This document shows positions 45,860-55,512 of a stretch of 64,000 nucleotides of DNA, piece by piece. The notes beneath the pieces were generated by a model. That model was not told the DNA's origin. It searched no databases and saw only the letters and a list, made by a program, of their open reading frames with translations. The DNA is from UBA5614 sp963667535 (lineage in GTDB: Bacteria > Cloacimonadota > Cloacimonadia > Cloacimonadales > Cloacimonadaceae), in NCBI GenBank assembly GCA_963667535.2, contig CAXXDU010000002.1, positions 1,550,001 through 1,614,000 of the forward strand, read 5' to 3'. Position numbers and translations under genes: made by a program. Every line of letters starts with the position of its first letter. The stretch's first letter is position 1.

Positions 45860-48091
45860 ATGCATAACTTCAACATTATCAAAAAGACTGCCGAGTTTTG
45901 CGGCAGAACCCTAACCATTGAAACTGGCAAAATGGCTAAGCAAGCCAATGGCGCTGTTTTCATGCAATACGGTCTCACCACCGTTTTAGTTACTGCCACA
46001 ATGGCAAAAGAGTACACAGAAGGTACGGATTTCCTGCCTTTAACCGTGGACTATAATGAAAAGATGTTTGCCTCGGGAAAGATTCCCGGCGGCTTTTTCA
46101 AAAGAGAAACCAAACCTTCAACCGATGCAACCCTCAATGCACGCCAAATAGACCGTTCCATCAGACCACTATTCCCGGAAGGTTTTCGTAATGCTGTGCA
46201 GATAGTTGTAAATATTCTTTCCTATGACGGCATAAATGATCCTAATGTCTTGGGTGTTTTGGGGGCTTCATTAGCTCTTGGTATATCCGACATTCCTTTT
46301 AATGGACCGCTTGCCGGCGTTGTTGTTGGTTATGTGGATGATGCTATTGTTGTAAATCCCACCATTCAGCAATTGAATGAAACAAGTAAACTCAATCTTG
46401 CTGTTTCAGGCACAGAAACATCAGTATGTATGATAGAATCTGCAGCCTCAGAGCTTTCTGAACAGGTTATGCTGGATGCAGTTTATACCGGACATGATGA
46501 AATCGTAAAACTTTGTGCTTTCCAAAAGGAATTCATAGCCGAAGCCGGCAAACCCAAAGCTGACCTTAAATATGACCTCACGCCACCCGAAATCATGTCC
46601 AAAGTGGAAGCAGATTATGGCACAATGGTGGCAGAAGCAGCCGTTGTATTGGGCAAGCATGAGCGTCAGGAAGCTTTTGACAAAGCAGAAGAAGATATGC
46701 TCACCAAGTACGAAGAAGCTGATGGTGAAAATTTCAAAAGCAATCTGCGTTATTACAAAGAATCATTCCATGAGTTGATTAAGCGTTTTGTGCGCCAATC
46801 AATCCTGTATAAACATCTCAGAGTGGATGGCAGAGAAATGGACGAAATACGCGATATCACCTGTGAAATAGACATTCTTCCCATAGTACACGGTTCAGCC
46901 CTATTTACACGTGGGGAAACCCAGTCTCTGGGTACTGTTACTTTAGGTGGCGGCAGCGATGAACAAGTGATAGACAGTCTGGAAGAAGAATATAAAAAGA
47001 AATTCTATTTACATTACAATTTCCCTCCTTTTAGTGTGGGTGAAGTTGGTAGAATGGGAGCTCCGGGACGCAGGGAACTCGGTCATGGCAATTTGGCAGA
47101 AAGAGCTTTGAAAGCTGTTCTACCGGATGGTGAAGCTTTTCCATATACAATCAGGATTGTTTCTGACATTCTTGAATCCAATGGTTCTTCATCAATGGCA
47201 ACCATTTGTAGCGGAACCTTGGCTATGATGGCAGCCGGTGTACCAATTAAAGCTCCTGTGGCAGGTATTGCCAACGGTCTGATTATGGAAGGCAAAGACT
47301 TCGTAGTTCTGACTGATATCATGGGCCTGGAAGACCATCTTGGCGACATGGATTTCAAGTGTGCCGGCACACGTGACGGTATCACAGCCATGCAAATGGA
47401 TATCAAGATTGAAGGCATTACCAAAGAAATCATGACTATTGCTCTGGAAAAAGCTAAAATTGCCAGACTGTTCATTATCAATGAGCTGGAAAAGACTATT
47501 CCGACCGCTCGAGAAGACATAGCTTCCACAGCGCCAAGAATTGAAAGCTTTAAGATTCCTACCGATAAAATCGGTGAGGTAATAGGACCATCAGGCAAGA
47601 ACATCAAAGCTGTTATCGAAATCTGTAAGGTTGAGATAAACATTCAGGACGATGGCACAGTAAAGATACTATCACCCAATAAAGAAGCTATAGACAAAGC
47701 CAAAGGTATGATTTTGAGTGTGGTTATCGAGCCTGAAATGAATCAGGTCTATGATGGTGTTGTCACCAGAATGGAGCCATTCGGCGCTTTTGTCAAATTC
47801 CTGGGTAACAAAGAAGGCATGGTACATGTATCTCAGTTATCCAATGTCAGAATTAACCAACCCGGTGACATGCTCAAACTGGGCGATAAAGTCACTGTTA
47901 AAGTCATTGGTAACGAAAGAGGCAAGATTGCTCTCAGCATGAAAGGTCTGGAAGGAAATCCGCAACCCAGTGAAGACGCTATTGCCAAGGGACAAAATCC
48001 ACCACCCAGGGAACCACGTAATGATGACAGAGGTGGTTATAACCGCGGTGGCAGAGATGACCGTGGCGGACGCGGCGGATTCAGAAGATAA
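45860..48091 (+). CDS. pnp: Polyribonucleotide nucleotidyltransferase (PNPase)
   Basis: This 3'-to-5' phosphorolytic exoribonuclease acts in mRNA turnover and tRNA processing. Two RNase PH-like halves (about 10-225 and 310-545) flank an alpha-helical linker; the catalytic half has GETQSLGTVTLGG, GRREIGHG-like GRRELGHGNLAERAL, and MDFKCAGTRDGITAMQMDIK. A KH domain (GEVIGPSGKNIKAVIE) and an S1 domain (DGVVTRMEPFGAFVKFLG) follow. The tail is rich in Arg, Gly and Asp (DDRGGYNRGG), suggesting RNA binding. I chose ATG 45860, with CGGAGA upstream; the frame is open to 45797, but the residues before this ATG do not look like PNPase. 743 aa. Confidence 0.96.
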   Translation: MHNFNIIKKTAEFCGRTLTIETGKMAKQANGAVFMQYGLTTVLVTATMAKEYTEGTDFLPLTVDYNEKMFASGKIPGGFFKRETKPSTDATLNARQIDRSIRPLFPEGFRNAVQIVVNILSYDGINDPNVLGVLGASLALGISDIPFNGPLAGVVVGYVDDAIVVNPTIQQLNETSKLNLAVSGTETSVCMIESAASELSEQVMLDAVYTGHDEIVKLCAFQKEFIAEAGKPKADLKYDLTPPEIMSKVEADYGTMVAEAAVVLGKHERQEAFDKAEEDMLTKYEEADGENFKSNLRYYKESFHELIKRFVRQSILYKHLRVDGREMDEIRDITCEIDILPIVHGSALFTRGETQSLGTVTLGGGSDEQVIDSLEEEYKKKFYLHYNFPPFSVGEVGRMGAPGRRELGHGNLAERALKAVLPDGEAFPYTIRIVSDILESNGSSSMATICSGTLAMMAAGVPIKAPVAGIANGLIMEGKDFVVLTDIMGLEDHLGDMDFKCAGTRDGITAMQMDIKIEGITKEIMTIALEKAKIARLFIINELEKTIPTAREDIASTAPRIESFKIPTDKIGEVIGPSGKNIKAVIEICKVEINIQDDGTVKILSPNKEAIDKAKGMILSVVIEPEMNQVYDGVVTRMEPFGAFVKFLGNKEGMVHVSQLSNVRINQPGDMLKLGDKVTVKVIGNERGKIALSMKGLEGNPQPSEDAIAKGQNPPPREPRNDDRGGYNRGGRDDRGGRGGFRR

Positions 48092-48104
48092 TTTTCAATA
48101 TAGA

Positions 48105-48175
48105 AGTGGCACGGACACTCTTGTCCGTGCTCTTTTAATATAAACATACTCTCGGACAAGAGTGTCCGAGCCACT
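48105..48175. repeat. Nested palindrome between pnp and ahcY
   Basis: The arms 48105-48127 and 48153-48175 pair at 22 of 23 positions. Each arm is itself a hairpin (cggac-actctt-gtccg). It could act as an RNA barrier or attenuator at the end of pnp, but no strong T run follows. Confidence 0.8.
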
Positions 48176-48193
48176 TTATATTACGAGGTGAAC

Positions 48194-49600
48194 ATGGCTT
48201 ATAAAGTAGCAGATATCAAATTAGCCGATTATGGCAGAAAAGATATTAATATTTCGGAAAAAGAAATGCCCGGGCTTATGGCTCTCAGGGCAAAATATGG
48301 TAAAGAAAAACCTTTTACCGGAGCACACATAACCGGCTCTCTGCACATGACAATTCAGACAGCAATCCTGATTGAAACACTGGTTGAACTTGGCGCTAAA
48401 GTGCAATGGGCAAGCTGTAATATCTACTCTACTCAAGACCATGCAGCAGCAGCAATTGCTGAAGCAGGTGTTCCTGTTTTTGCCTGGAAAGGTGAAACTC
48501 TGGAAGAATACTGGTGGTGTACATTACAGGCTTTAACCTGGGAAAATGGCAGTGGCCCTGATTTACTTGTGGATGATGGCGGTGATGCTACATTAATGAT
48601 TCATGAAGGCTACCGTCTGGAATCTGAATATCAGAAGACAGGCATACTTCCACAGGTTACTACAGACAATAAAGAACTGGCAATTGTTCATAAAATACTG
48701 ATAGAAGAGCTACAGAAAGACGCTCAGAAATGGCATAAAATGACTGCTAAAATCAAAGGAGTCAGCGAAGAGACCACAACAGGTGTACACCGTTTGTACC
48801 TTATGATGGAGGCAGGCACTCTTCTTTTCCCGGCAATCAATGTGAATGATTCGGTAACTAAATCCAAGTTTGATAATCTGTATGGTTGTCGTGAATCGTT
48901 AGCAGACGGTATCAAACGCGGAACAGATACTATGGTTGCAGGCAAAGTAGTGGTTGTATGCGGATATGGCGATGTGGGTAAAGGTTGTGCACAATCTATG
49001 CGTGGTTTCGGAGCCAGAGTCATAATTACTGAGATAGATCCGATCTGCGCGTTGCAGGCTGCGATGGAAGGCTTTGAAGTAAGCACAGTGAAAGATTCTT
49101 TAGCTGAAGCAGACGTCTTTGTAACCGCAACAGGTAATTGCGATGTAATCACCACAGAACATATGCAAAAGATGAAAGACCAGACGATTGTCTGCAATAT
49201 TGGTCACTTTGATAATGAAATACAAGTGGACAAATTGTATGCATTGCAGGGCATAAATAAGATGAACATCAAACCGCAGGTAGACCAGATATTCTTCCCT
49301 GACGGGCATTCCATAATACTTCTTTCAGAAGGCAGACTTGTTAATCTTGGTAATGCTACCGGACATCCTTCTTTTGTGATGAGCTGCAGCTTTACAAATC
49401 AGGTTTTGGCGCAATTACAATTGTGGCAAAATGAACATGAAAAGAAAGTATTTATACTGCCCAAACCACTTGATGAAGAAGTGGCAAGACTACATTTGGG
49501 CAAGCTGGGTGTGAAGCTTACCAAGCTAACCAAGCACCAATCAGAATATAGTACGATTCCCGTTGAGGGACCTTATAAACCAGACAACTACAGATATTAA
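48194..49600 (+). CDS. ahcY: Adenosylhomocysteinase
   Basis: It hydrolyses S-adenosylhomocysteine to adenosine and homocysteine, recycling the product of methylation reactions; bound NAD+ is a cofactor. Hallmarks are ASCNIYSTQDHAAAAIAEAG, LLVDDGGDATLMIHEG, GVHRLYLMMEAGTLLFPAINVNDSVTKSKFDN-type blocks in sequence, the NAD loop VVVCGYGDVGKGCAQ, and the C-terminal KPDNYRY. 468 residues. The ATG at 48194 has GAGGTG just upstream; an in-frame GTG at 48188 overlaps that site and is less likely. It removes the inhibitor made by SAM-dependent enzymes such as RsmH. Confidence 0.96.
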   Translation: MAYKVADIKLADYGRKDINISEKEMPGLMALRAKYGKEKPFTGAHITGSLHMTIQTAILIETLVELGAKVQWASCNIYSTQDHAAAAIAEAGVPVFAWKGETLEEYWWCTLQALTWENGSGPDLLVDDGGDATLMIHEGYRLESEYQKTGILPQVTTDNKELAIVHKILIEELQKDAQKWHKMTAKIKGVSEETTTGVHRLYLMMEAGTLLFPAINVNDSVTKSKFDNLYGCRESLADGIKRGTDTMVAGKVVVVCGYGDVGKGCAQSMRGFGARVIITEIDPICALQAAMEGFEVSTVKDSLAEADVFVTATGNCDVITTEHMQKMKDQTIVCNIGHFDNEIQVDKLYALQGINKMNIKPQVDQIFFPDGHSIILLSEGRLVNLGNATGHPSFVMSCSFTNQVLAQLQLWQNEHEKKVFILPKPLDEEVARLHLGKLGVKLTKLTKHQSEYSTIPVEGPYKPDNYRY

Positions 49601-49621
49601 TACCTGACTTAGGGAGGATAA

Positions 49622-50920
49622 ATGAGCCTTGTAACAAAATTGAAAGACAAAACAGCCGTCATCGGAGTGGTAGGACTAGGATATGTGGGATTACCTATGG
49701 CAGTTACTGCCGCAAAGAAAGGCTTCAAAGTACTAGGCTTTGAAGTTAGTCAGTATTCCATAGAACATGTAAATGCAGGTCAGAACTACATCGGTGATGT
49801 GGAAGATGCAGATTTGGAAAAAGTGGTTAAAGCAGGTATGTTATCAGCCACTAACGACTATTGCAGAATTAATGAAGTCAATGTTGTAATTATTGCCGTT
49901 CCAACTCCTTTGGACAAATATCATCAGCCTGATACTACTTTTATTGATAGAGTTACGATGGCGATGACTCCTCATTTACAAAAGGAAACGCTTGTTGTAC
50001 TGGAAAGCACAACTTATCCCGGCACCACCAGAGAAATCATCGTACCCGAGCTTGAAAAACAGAAACTGGTTATAGGTAAAGACGTTTTTGTAGCTTTTTC
50101 TCCAGAGAGGGTAGACCCGGGTAACGAGCATTATAAAACCAATAACACTCCCAAAGTTGTAGGCGGAATGACTCCTGCCTGTAATGAAGCTGCCAAAGTT
50201 CTGTATGAAAGCATTCTGGATGCTCCTGTACATTGTGTTTCCTCTCCTGAAGTGGCAGAAATGGAAAAGATTTATGAGAATACCTTCCGGAATATTAATA
50301 TTGCCCTTGCTAATGAAATGACTGTTCTCTGCGAGAGAATGGGCATCAGCATTTGGGAAGTGGTTGATGCTGCCAAGACCAAGCCTTATGGCTTCATGGC
50401 TTTTTATCCCGGACCGGGAGTTGGTGGACACTGCATTCCCATTGACCCGTTTTATCTGACCTGGAAAGCCAGAGAATTTGATTTTCATACCCGCTTGATT
50501 GAGCTTGCCGGTGAAATTAATATTGCCATGCCGGAATATGTAGCAATACGTGCGAATAAAATACTCAATAAGAAAGGTATTTCCATATCAAGAGCAAAGC
50601 TGCTTCTGATTGGCGCTGCCTATAAAAAAGACATCAGAGACATGCGTGAATCCCCGGTAGAGGGAGTAATCATGGCTTTGGAAAATTATAACGCTGAGTT
50701 TGATATCTATGACCCCTATGTAGATGAATTTCACAACGAGAAGAACGATAAAATTTACAAGACTGTTCCACTCGGGAATCTGATTAAGTATGATTTGATA
50801 ATCATTATCACTGACCATAGCAATGTTGATTACAAGACGCTTGTAAACAGCGGAGTTGCTATTCTCGATACCCGTAATGCCTGCAAAAATATTAAAGCTT
50901 CCAATATAGAAGTTTTATAA
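49622..50920 (+). CDS. UDP-N-acetylglucosamine/mannosamine 6-dehydrogenase (WbpA/WecC type)
   Basis: It oxidises a UDP-N-acetylhexosamine to the uronic acid with two NAD+, a step in surface-polysaccharide synthesis. An N-terminal Rossmann loop (GVVGLGYVGLPMAVTAA), STTYPGTT, the catalytic stretch PGPGVGGHCIPIDPFYLTWKA with its nucleophilic Cys, and the C-terminal VLLIGAAYKKDIRDMRESP-like region match the N-acetyl-sugar subfamily better than Ugd. 432 residues. GGGAGG precedes the ATG. It starts the four-gene sugar cluster and differs clearly in sequence from the dehydrogenase at 52476. Confidence 0.88.
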   Translation: MSLVTKLKDKTAVIGVVGLGYVGLPMAVTAAKKGFKVLGFEVSQYSIEHVNAGQNYIGDVEDADLEKVVKAGMLSATNDYCRINEVNVVIIAVPTPLDKYHQPDTTFIDRVTMAMTPHLQKETLVVLESTTYPGTTREIIVPELEKQKLVIGKDVFVAFSPERVDPGNEHYKTNNTPKVVGGMTPACNEAAKVLYESILDAPVHCVSSPEVAEMEKIYENTFRNINIALANEMTVLCERMGISIWEVVDAAKTKPYGFMAFYPGPGVGGHCIPIDPFYLTWKAREFDFHTRLIELAGEINIAMPEYVAIRANKILNKKGISISRAKLLLIGAAYKKDIRDMRESPVEGVIMALENYNAEFDIYDPYVDEFHNEKNDKIYKTVPLGNLIKYDLIIIITDHSNVDYKTLVNSGVAILDTRNACKNIKASNIEVL

Positions 50921-50940
50921 TAGTTGTCACCGGGGTGTAA

Positions 50941-51507
50941 TTGGCAACACATAAGCCGGTTATGGTAGACGAGCTTTGGGGTGAATTGACTCTATCTGCT
51001 GAAGAAGAGACAAAATGGAATGTTATCTACACCAAACCGCAATGTGAAAAGAAACTTGCGGACTATCTCAAACGCAGAGATATCAGGTATTATCTGCCTT
51101 TATATGAAAGCAAGAAAGCTTATCAACACCGAAAAGTAGTATTTACCAAGCCGTTATTTCCCGGATATGTTTTTTCCTGCTTTGGTCTCAATAACAAGCT
51201 GGATATCCTGAATTGCGGATATGTAGTCCGCTTTATGAAAGTACCAAATCAACAGGAATTGTTAAATGACCTGCATTGGATTTATCAAGGAAGAATGAAG
51301 CAACTTGACTTTGAACAAAGCGAATGGCTTAAGACAGGCTGGCAGGTTGAAATTATCAGCGGTCCGATGCAAGGTATGCTTGGGTTAGTGCAATCACAGA
51401 CTAAGCTTGATGAAGTGAATCTTCAGGTAAATATCTTACAGCAATCTGTGAAGCTGAAGCTCAATCCATCGGATGTGAGAGTCATGAATGCATACGGTAA
51501 CCAGTAA
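50941..51507 (+). CDS. NusG-family transcription antiterminator paralogue
   Basis: A 188-residue NusG/RfaH-like protein: the NGN domain (WNVIYTKPQCEKKLADYLKRRDIRYYLPLYE, FPGYVFSCF) and a C-terminal KOW-like part (VEIISGPMQGMLGLV). Specialised paralogues of NusG (RfaH, LoaP, UpxY) reduce pausing in long polysaccharide operons. Its place between two sugar-nucleotide dehydrogenase genes fits that role, and it is not the housekeeping nusG, which would sit near the ribosomal genes rplK and rplA. The start is TTG 50941 with GGGGTG upstream; an ATG at 50962 is possible but lacks a site. No ops-type element was found by eye. Confidence 0.85.
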   Translation: MATHKPVMVDELWGELTLSAEEETKWNVIYTKPQCEKKLADYLKRRDIRYYLPLYESKKAYQHRKVVFTKPLFPGYVFSCFGLNNKLDILNCGYVVRFMKVPNQQELLNDLHWIYQGRMKQLDFEQSEWLKTGWQVEIISGPMQGMLGLVQSQTKLDEVNLQVNILQQSVKLKLNPSDVRVMNAYGNQ

Positions 51508-51537
51508 GCTATCAAAGCTAGTATTTAAGGAACAGTA

Positions 51538-52473
51538 ATGAAAATACTAATTACAGGGGCAGCAGGCTTTATTGCTTCTCATGTTGCTGATGCATACATA
51601 GAGCTCGGACACGATGTAATCATAGTTGATAATCTTTATTCAGGGTATCTCCAAAATCTAAATCCCCGGGCAAAGTTTTATCAACTTGATGTTTGCTCAT
51701 CTGAACTCGAAGAGGTATTTGCTCTTGAAAAGCCTGACTTTGTTAATCACCATGCTGCTCAGATTAGCGTTCCTCTCTCTGTGAAAGAACCGCTTCTGGA
51801 TGCTGAGGTCAATGTTAAAGGCTTTATTAATGTGTTGGAAAACTGTGTTAAGTATAAGATAAACAAAGTTATCTTCATTTCTTCAGGCGGAGCTATTTAT
51901 GGCGAAGCGGAAGAATACCCCACAACTGAGAAATGTCCTCTTAAACCATTATCTCCATATGCTATAAACAAAATGGCATCAGAGAGTTACTTGAATTACT
52001 ACAGACATCAATATGGTTTAAAACATACTATTTTGCGTTATGCCAACGTCTATGGACCCAGACAGGTTTCCCACGGAGAAGCAGGTGTGGTTTCCATCTT
52101 CATCGAGAAGCTACTTACAGGTGTGCAACCAGATATTTATTGCTTTGATGGTGAACCTGATGGTATGATCAGGGATTATGTTTATGTCAAAGATGTAGTT
52201 AAGTCAAATGTACTAGCATTAGAATCTGGTGAAGGCGAAGCTTTTAATATAGGTAACGGGATAGAAATCACAACCGGGATGCTCTATAGAGAAATTATCC
52301 GACAAATGAAGCTGGATTCAAAACCCAATCCTGGTCAAGCCAGAGCAGGTGATATACACCGGAGTCTTTTAAATGCTGATAAAGCAAAACGTGTTTTACA
52401 TTGGACAGCTGATTATTCCCTCGAACAGGGTATTTCAGAAACGATAGAATTCTTTAAAACAAAACAGAGGTGA
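51538..52473 (+). CDS. NAD-dependent epimerase/dehydratase (GalE-like)
   Basis: An extended short-chain dehydrogenase of 311 residues. The NAD loop is TGAAGFIASHVAD, the active-site pair is YxxxK in SPYAINKMASE with the preceding SSGGAIYGE serine, and GEAGVVSIF and NIGNG are typical of nucleotide-sugar epimerases such as UDP-glucose 4-epimerase. The Lys-bearing helix is complete. The substrate cannot be read from the sequence. AAGGA precedes the ATG. It ends 2 bp before the Ugd start, so it is in the same transcript. Confidence 0.88.
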   Translation: MKILITGAAGFIASHVADAYIELGHDVIIVDNLYSGYLQNLNPRAKFYQLDVCSSELEEVFALEKPDFVNHHAAQISVPLSVKEPLLDAEVNVKGFINVLENCVKYKINKVIFISSGGAIYGEAEEYPTTEKCPLKPLSPYAINKMASESYLNYYRHQYGLKHTILRYANVYGPRQVSHGEAGVVSIFIEKLLTGVQPDIYCFDGEPDGMIRDYVYVKDVVKSNVLALESGEGEAFNIGNGIEITTGMLYREIIRQMKLDSKPNPGQARAGDIHRSLLNADKAKRVLHWTADYSLEQGISETIEFFKTKQR

Positions 52474-52475
52474 AT

Positions 52476-53798
52476 ATGAAACTCGCAGTAGTAGGTTCCG
52501 GATATGTAGGTCTGGTTACAGGCGCTTGTTTTGCCGAAATGGGCAGTGAAGTTATTTGTGTAGATAATGACAATGCTAAAATAACAATGTTACTCTCAGG
52601 ACAGATTCCTATTTATGAACCAGGTCTGGAAGATATGGTCAAACGCAACGCTGCCGAGGGTAGAATAGCTTTTACGCAGGACATAAAAGCAGCAGTTGAG
52701 CAATCTCAGATTATCTTCGTAGCTGTGGGAACTCCTCCCGATGAAGACGGTTCGGCTGATTTGCAATATGTTTTGGCTGTGGCACGTGACATTGCATCTT
52801 ACATGAATGAATACAAAATTGTGGTAGATAAATCCACTGTTCCGGTAGGTACTGCTGATTTAGTACGGCATGAAATGCAGAAAGTACTTGATGACAGAGG
52901 TTGTAATCTCAGCTTCGATGTTGTCTCCAATCCTGAATTTCTCAAAGAAGGCGCAGCTATTGATGACTTTATGAAACCTGACAGAGTAGTGGTCGGTGTA
53001 GAACATGACAAGGTTGGCGACACTATGCGTGAACTCTATGCACCTTTTAATATGAGCAGAGACCGTGTAATAGTAATGTCTGTTCGTTCCGCTGAAATGA
53101 CAAAATATGCTGCCAATGCCATGTTGGCAACCAAGATTTCCTTTATGAACGAAGTAGCCATTCTATGTGAAAAACTCGGTGCTGACGTAAACGAAGTACG
53201 TAACGGTATTGGCTCTGATAGCAGAATCGGGTATAAATTTATCTATCCCGGAGTGGGATATGGCGGGAGCTGTTTTCCCAAAGACGTCAAAGCACTGATT
53301 CACATGGCAAAGAAAGCTGGCATAGACCCCAAGGTTATGACCGCCGTAGAAGACAGGAATGATGCTCAGAAGCATATCCTGATTAATAAAGTAAAGGCTC
53401 ATTTTGGCGATAATCTGACAGATAAGACCTTTGCAGTGTGGGGATTGGCATTCAAACCTCAGACTGATGATATGCGTGAAGCTCCATCCATTGTTATTAT
53501 CAATGGTCTGATTGAAGCCGGAGCTAAAGTTATCGCTTATGATCCTGTGGCTATAAATGAAGCAAAGCATCGTTTAGGTGACAAATCAGGGTTGTCGTAT
53601 GCTTCTAATCAATATGATGCTTTAAAACAAGCGGATGCCCTCTTGTTAATTACAGAATGGCACCAGTTCCGTCATCCCGACTTTATGAAAATCAAAACTC
53701 TGCTTAAAACTCCCTATATCTTTGACGGCAGGAATCAATATGACCCTGAGCATCTGAAACAACTTGGTTTCACATATTACGGTATTGGCAGAAAGTAA
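52476..53798 (+). CDS. ugd: UDP-glucose 6-dehydrogenase
   Basis: It makes UDP-glucuronate from UDP-glucose with two NAD+, supplying acidic sugars for polysaccharides. The NAD loop VVGSGYVGLVTGACFAEMG, VDKSTVPVGTAD, SNPEFLKEGAAIDDF and the catalytic PGVGYGGSCFPKDVKAL (with the nucleophilic Cys) are all canonical for Ugd. About 440 residues. I chose ATG 52476, with AGAGG upstream, over an in-frame GTG at 52470 that overlaps that site. The uridylyltransferase gene at 3210 could make its substrate. A hairpin terminator follows. Confidence 0.94.
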   Translation: MKLAVVGSGYVGLVTGACFAEMGSEVICVDNDNAKITMLLSGQIPIYEPGLEDMVKRNAAEGRIAFTQDIKAAVEQSQIIFVAVGTPPDEDGSADLQYVLAVARDIASYMNEYKIVVDKSTVPVGTADLVRHEMQKVLDDRGCNLSFDVVSNPEFLKEGAAIDDFMKPDRVVVGVEHDKVGDTMRELYAPFNMSRDRVIVMSVRSAEMTKYAANAMLATKISFMNEVAILCEKLGADVNEVRNGIGSDSRIGYKFIYPGVGYGGSCFPKDVKALIHMAKKAGIDPKVMTAVEDRNDAQKHILINKVKAHFGDNLTDKTFAVWGLAFKPQTDDMREAPSIVIINGLIEAGAKVIAYDPVAINEAKHRLGDKSGLSYASNQYDALKQADALLLITEWHQFRHPDFMKIKTLLKTPYIFDGRNQYDPEHLKQLGFTYYGIGRK

Positions 53799-53820
53799 CT
53801 CTTTGATTTTATTACGACTG

Positions 53821-53856
53821 AAGTGCATCTTTGTTACAAAGGTGCACTTTTGTTTA
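53821..53856 (+). terminator. Hairpin terminator after ugd
   Basis: A 12-bp stem with one G-U pair (aagtgcatcttt and aaaggtgcactt) is followed by ttgttta. It ends the sugar-nucleotide operon. Confidence 0.7.
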
Positions 53857-53928
53857 TTGGGGAACTACTTTGCAGAGTTCTTTGGAACATACAGGTAGTT
53901 AATACTGAGCTTGCAAAAAAATAATCTT

Positions 53929-53957
53929 GACAGTCTCCATGACCTTTGATAAAAATG
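53929..53957 (+). promoter_or_regulatory. Promoter for the lipoprotein gene
   Basis: TTGACA (53929-53934), a 17-nt spacer and TAAAAA (53952-53957), about 57 bp upstream of the start codon. Confidence 0.45.
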
Positions 53958-54013
53958 AACATTGCATATTGGTGTATTATAATGACGGATAATCAGACAA
54001 TTCAGGAGATATC

Positions 54014-55402
54014 ATGAAACAATTTAGAATATTGGTATTACTTATTTTTATTCTGCCTATCATTTTTTCCTGTCAAAAGAAGACTACAGAACCGCATGTA
54101 AAACCTGTTGTGGCAACTCCCGCATTAAGTCCTGCCGGGGGTACTTATTCTAACATGCAAAGTGTAACTATATCCTGTTCGACTGTTGGAGCATCCATAT
54201 TGTATAGTGTTGATGGCACAGAACCAACCCCTTCTTCAATACTATACACCAATCCGGTGAACATCAGCTCAACTGCAACGTTAAAAGCCCGGGCATTTAA
54301 AACGGATTGGGATGCAAGTGAAATTGCTACAGCAAATTATGAAATTAATATACCACCGGATACGGTTGATACTCCTGAAATTAATCCTCATGGTGGTATC
54401 TATACTGAAGCACAAAATGTATCGATGTTTTGCACTACTAGTGGAGCATTAATCTGCTACACTACTGATGGTACGGATCCAGACATATATTCCGCACATT
54501 ATAATGATAGCATAGAGATTTCTGTTTCTTGTACAGTAAAAGCCAGAGCATTCAAATCCGGCATGATAGACAGTGATATCGCTTTAGCAGAATATACAAT
54601 AAATATCCCTCCCGACCCCATGGTCCTCGTTCCGGGTGGAAGTTTTACCATGGGTAGAACAGTAGGATCTGGAGCTTCGGATGAATTGCCTACTCATCAG
54701 GTGACTTTGTCATCTTTCTACATAAGCAAATATGAAGTTACTCAAGCAGAATGGAAAGCAGTAATGGAAAACAATCCTGCCCAGTTTAATAGTGATACAA
54801 CCAGACCTGTAGATTCAGTAAGTTGGTATGCTGTATTGGTTTATTGTAATAAAAAGAGCATACTAGATGGAAGAACTCCTGTGTATAGCATAAGCTCTTT
54901 TACTAATCCGGATGACTGGGGTTCTATACCAACCAGTAACAGTGCTGTATGGAACAATGTCTCATGTAACTGGACTGCTAATGGTTACAGGATGCCAACT
55001 GAAGCGGAATGGGAATATGCAGCCCGTGGAGCGCAATCTACTCCTGATTATGTGTATTCAGGTAGCAATAATGTTGATGCCGTTGCCTGGTATTTTCTCA
55101 ATTCGAATAATTCAACTCATCCTGTTGGTCTGAAACAACCTAATAGCCTTGGAATTTATGATATGAGTGGAAATGTCTGGGAATGGTGTTGGGATTGGCT
55201 TGATTCTTATAATAGTGCGTCTGTTCAAAACCCTACCGGCCCGGAAAGTGGTGTGTCTAAAATTCTGAGAGGTGGAGCCTGGGATGCTAATGATGACGAT
55301 GGACGCCGGATTGCCAGCCGGGGCTGGTGGGTTCCATATTACTACAATAATAACGGTGGGGTTCGTATTGTAAGAGCAAATGTATTCCGGAGTATCAAGT
55401 AG
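54014..55402 (+). CDS. Lipoprotein with two chitobiase-like domains and an FGE-sulfatase-like domain
   Basis: A lipoprotein signal ends at Cys20 in IFSC. Two copies of a chitobiase/hexosaminidase C-terminal-type domain follow (about residues 33-115 and 120-197; both have the pattern P-G-YxxxQ-V and Y--DGT-P). Residues about 200-460 form a formylglycine-generating-enzyme-like fold: LVPGGSFTMGR, DELPTHQVTLSSFYISKYEVTQAEW, MPTEAEWEYAARG and DMSGNVWEWCWDW. The block after RGG reads AWDANDDDGRR, without the Cys-x4-Cys pair of true FGE, so it is probably a binding module and not an oxidase. AGGAG precedes the ATG. It is related to the protein at 17644. Confidence 0.85.
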   Translation: MKQFRILVLLIFILPIIFSCQKKTTEPHVKPVVATPALSPAGGTYSNMQSVTISCSTVGASILYSVDGTEPTPSSILYTNPVNISSTATLKARAFKTDWDASEIATANYEINIPPDTVDTPEINPHGGIYTEAQNVSMFCTTSGALICYTTDGTDPDIYSAHYNDSIEISVSCTVKARAFKSGMIDSDIALAEYTINIPPDPMVLVPGGSFTMGRTVGSGASDELPTHQVTLSSFYISKYEVTQAEWKAVMENNPAQFNSDTTRPVDSVSWYAVLVYCNKKSILDGRTPVYSISSFTNPDDWGSIPTSNSAVWNNVSCNWTANGYRMPTEAEWEYAARGAQSTPDYVYSGSNNVDAVAWYFLNSNNSTHPVGLKQPNSLGIYDMSGNVWEWCWDWLDSYNSASVQNPTGPESGVSKILRGGAWDANDDDGRRIASRGWWVPYYYNNNGGVRIVRANVFRSIK

Positions 55403-55471
55403 GGCAGCATTCCAATACTCACAAAGAATGATTCAGTCTTATATTAATGTTGGATTGGAATCCTGAACTAT

Positions 55472-55505
55472 AAAAAAAAGGACAAGCATTTCTGCATGTC
55501 CTTTT
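55472..55505 (-). terminator. Terminator after the tRNA cluster
   Basis: On the minus strand a hairpin (aaaggacatgca/tgcttgtccttt, one mismatch) is followed by eight T residues (complement of 55472-55479). It may also stop the plus-strand lipoprotein transcript from the other side. Confidence 0.8.
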
Positions 55506-55512
55506 GTATTAA

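Noticed and set aside
47083..47643. 186-residue minus-strand frame over pnp
   Set aside because: It is antisense to the second RNase PH-like half of PNPase; no independent evidence.
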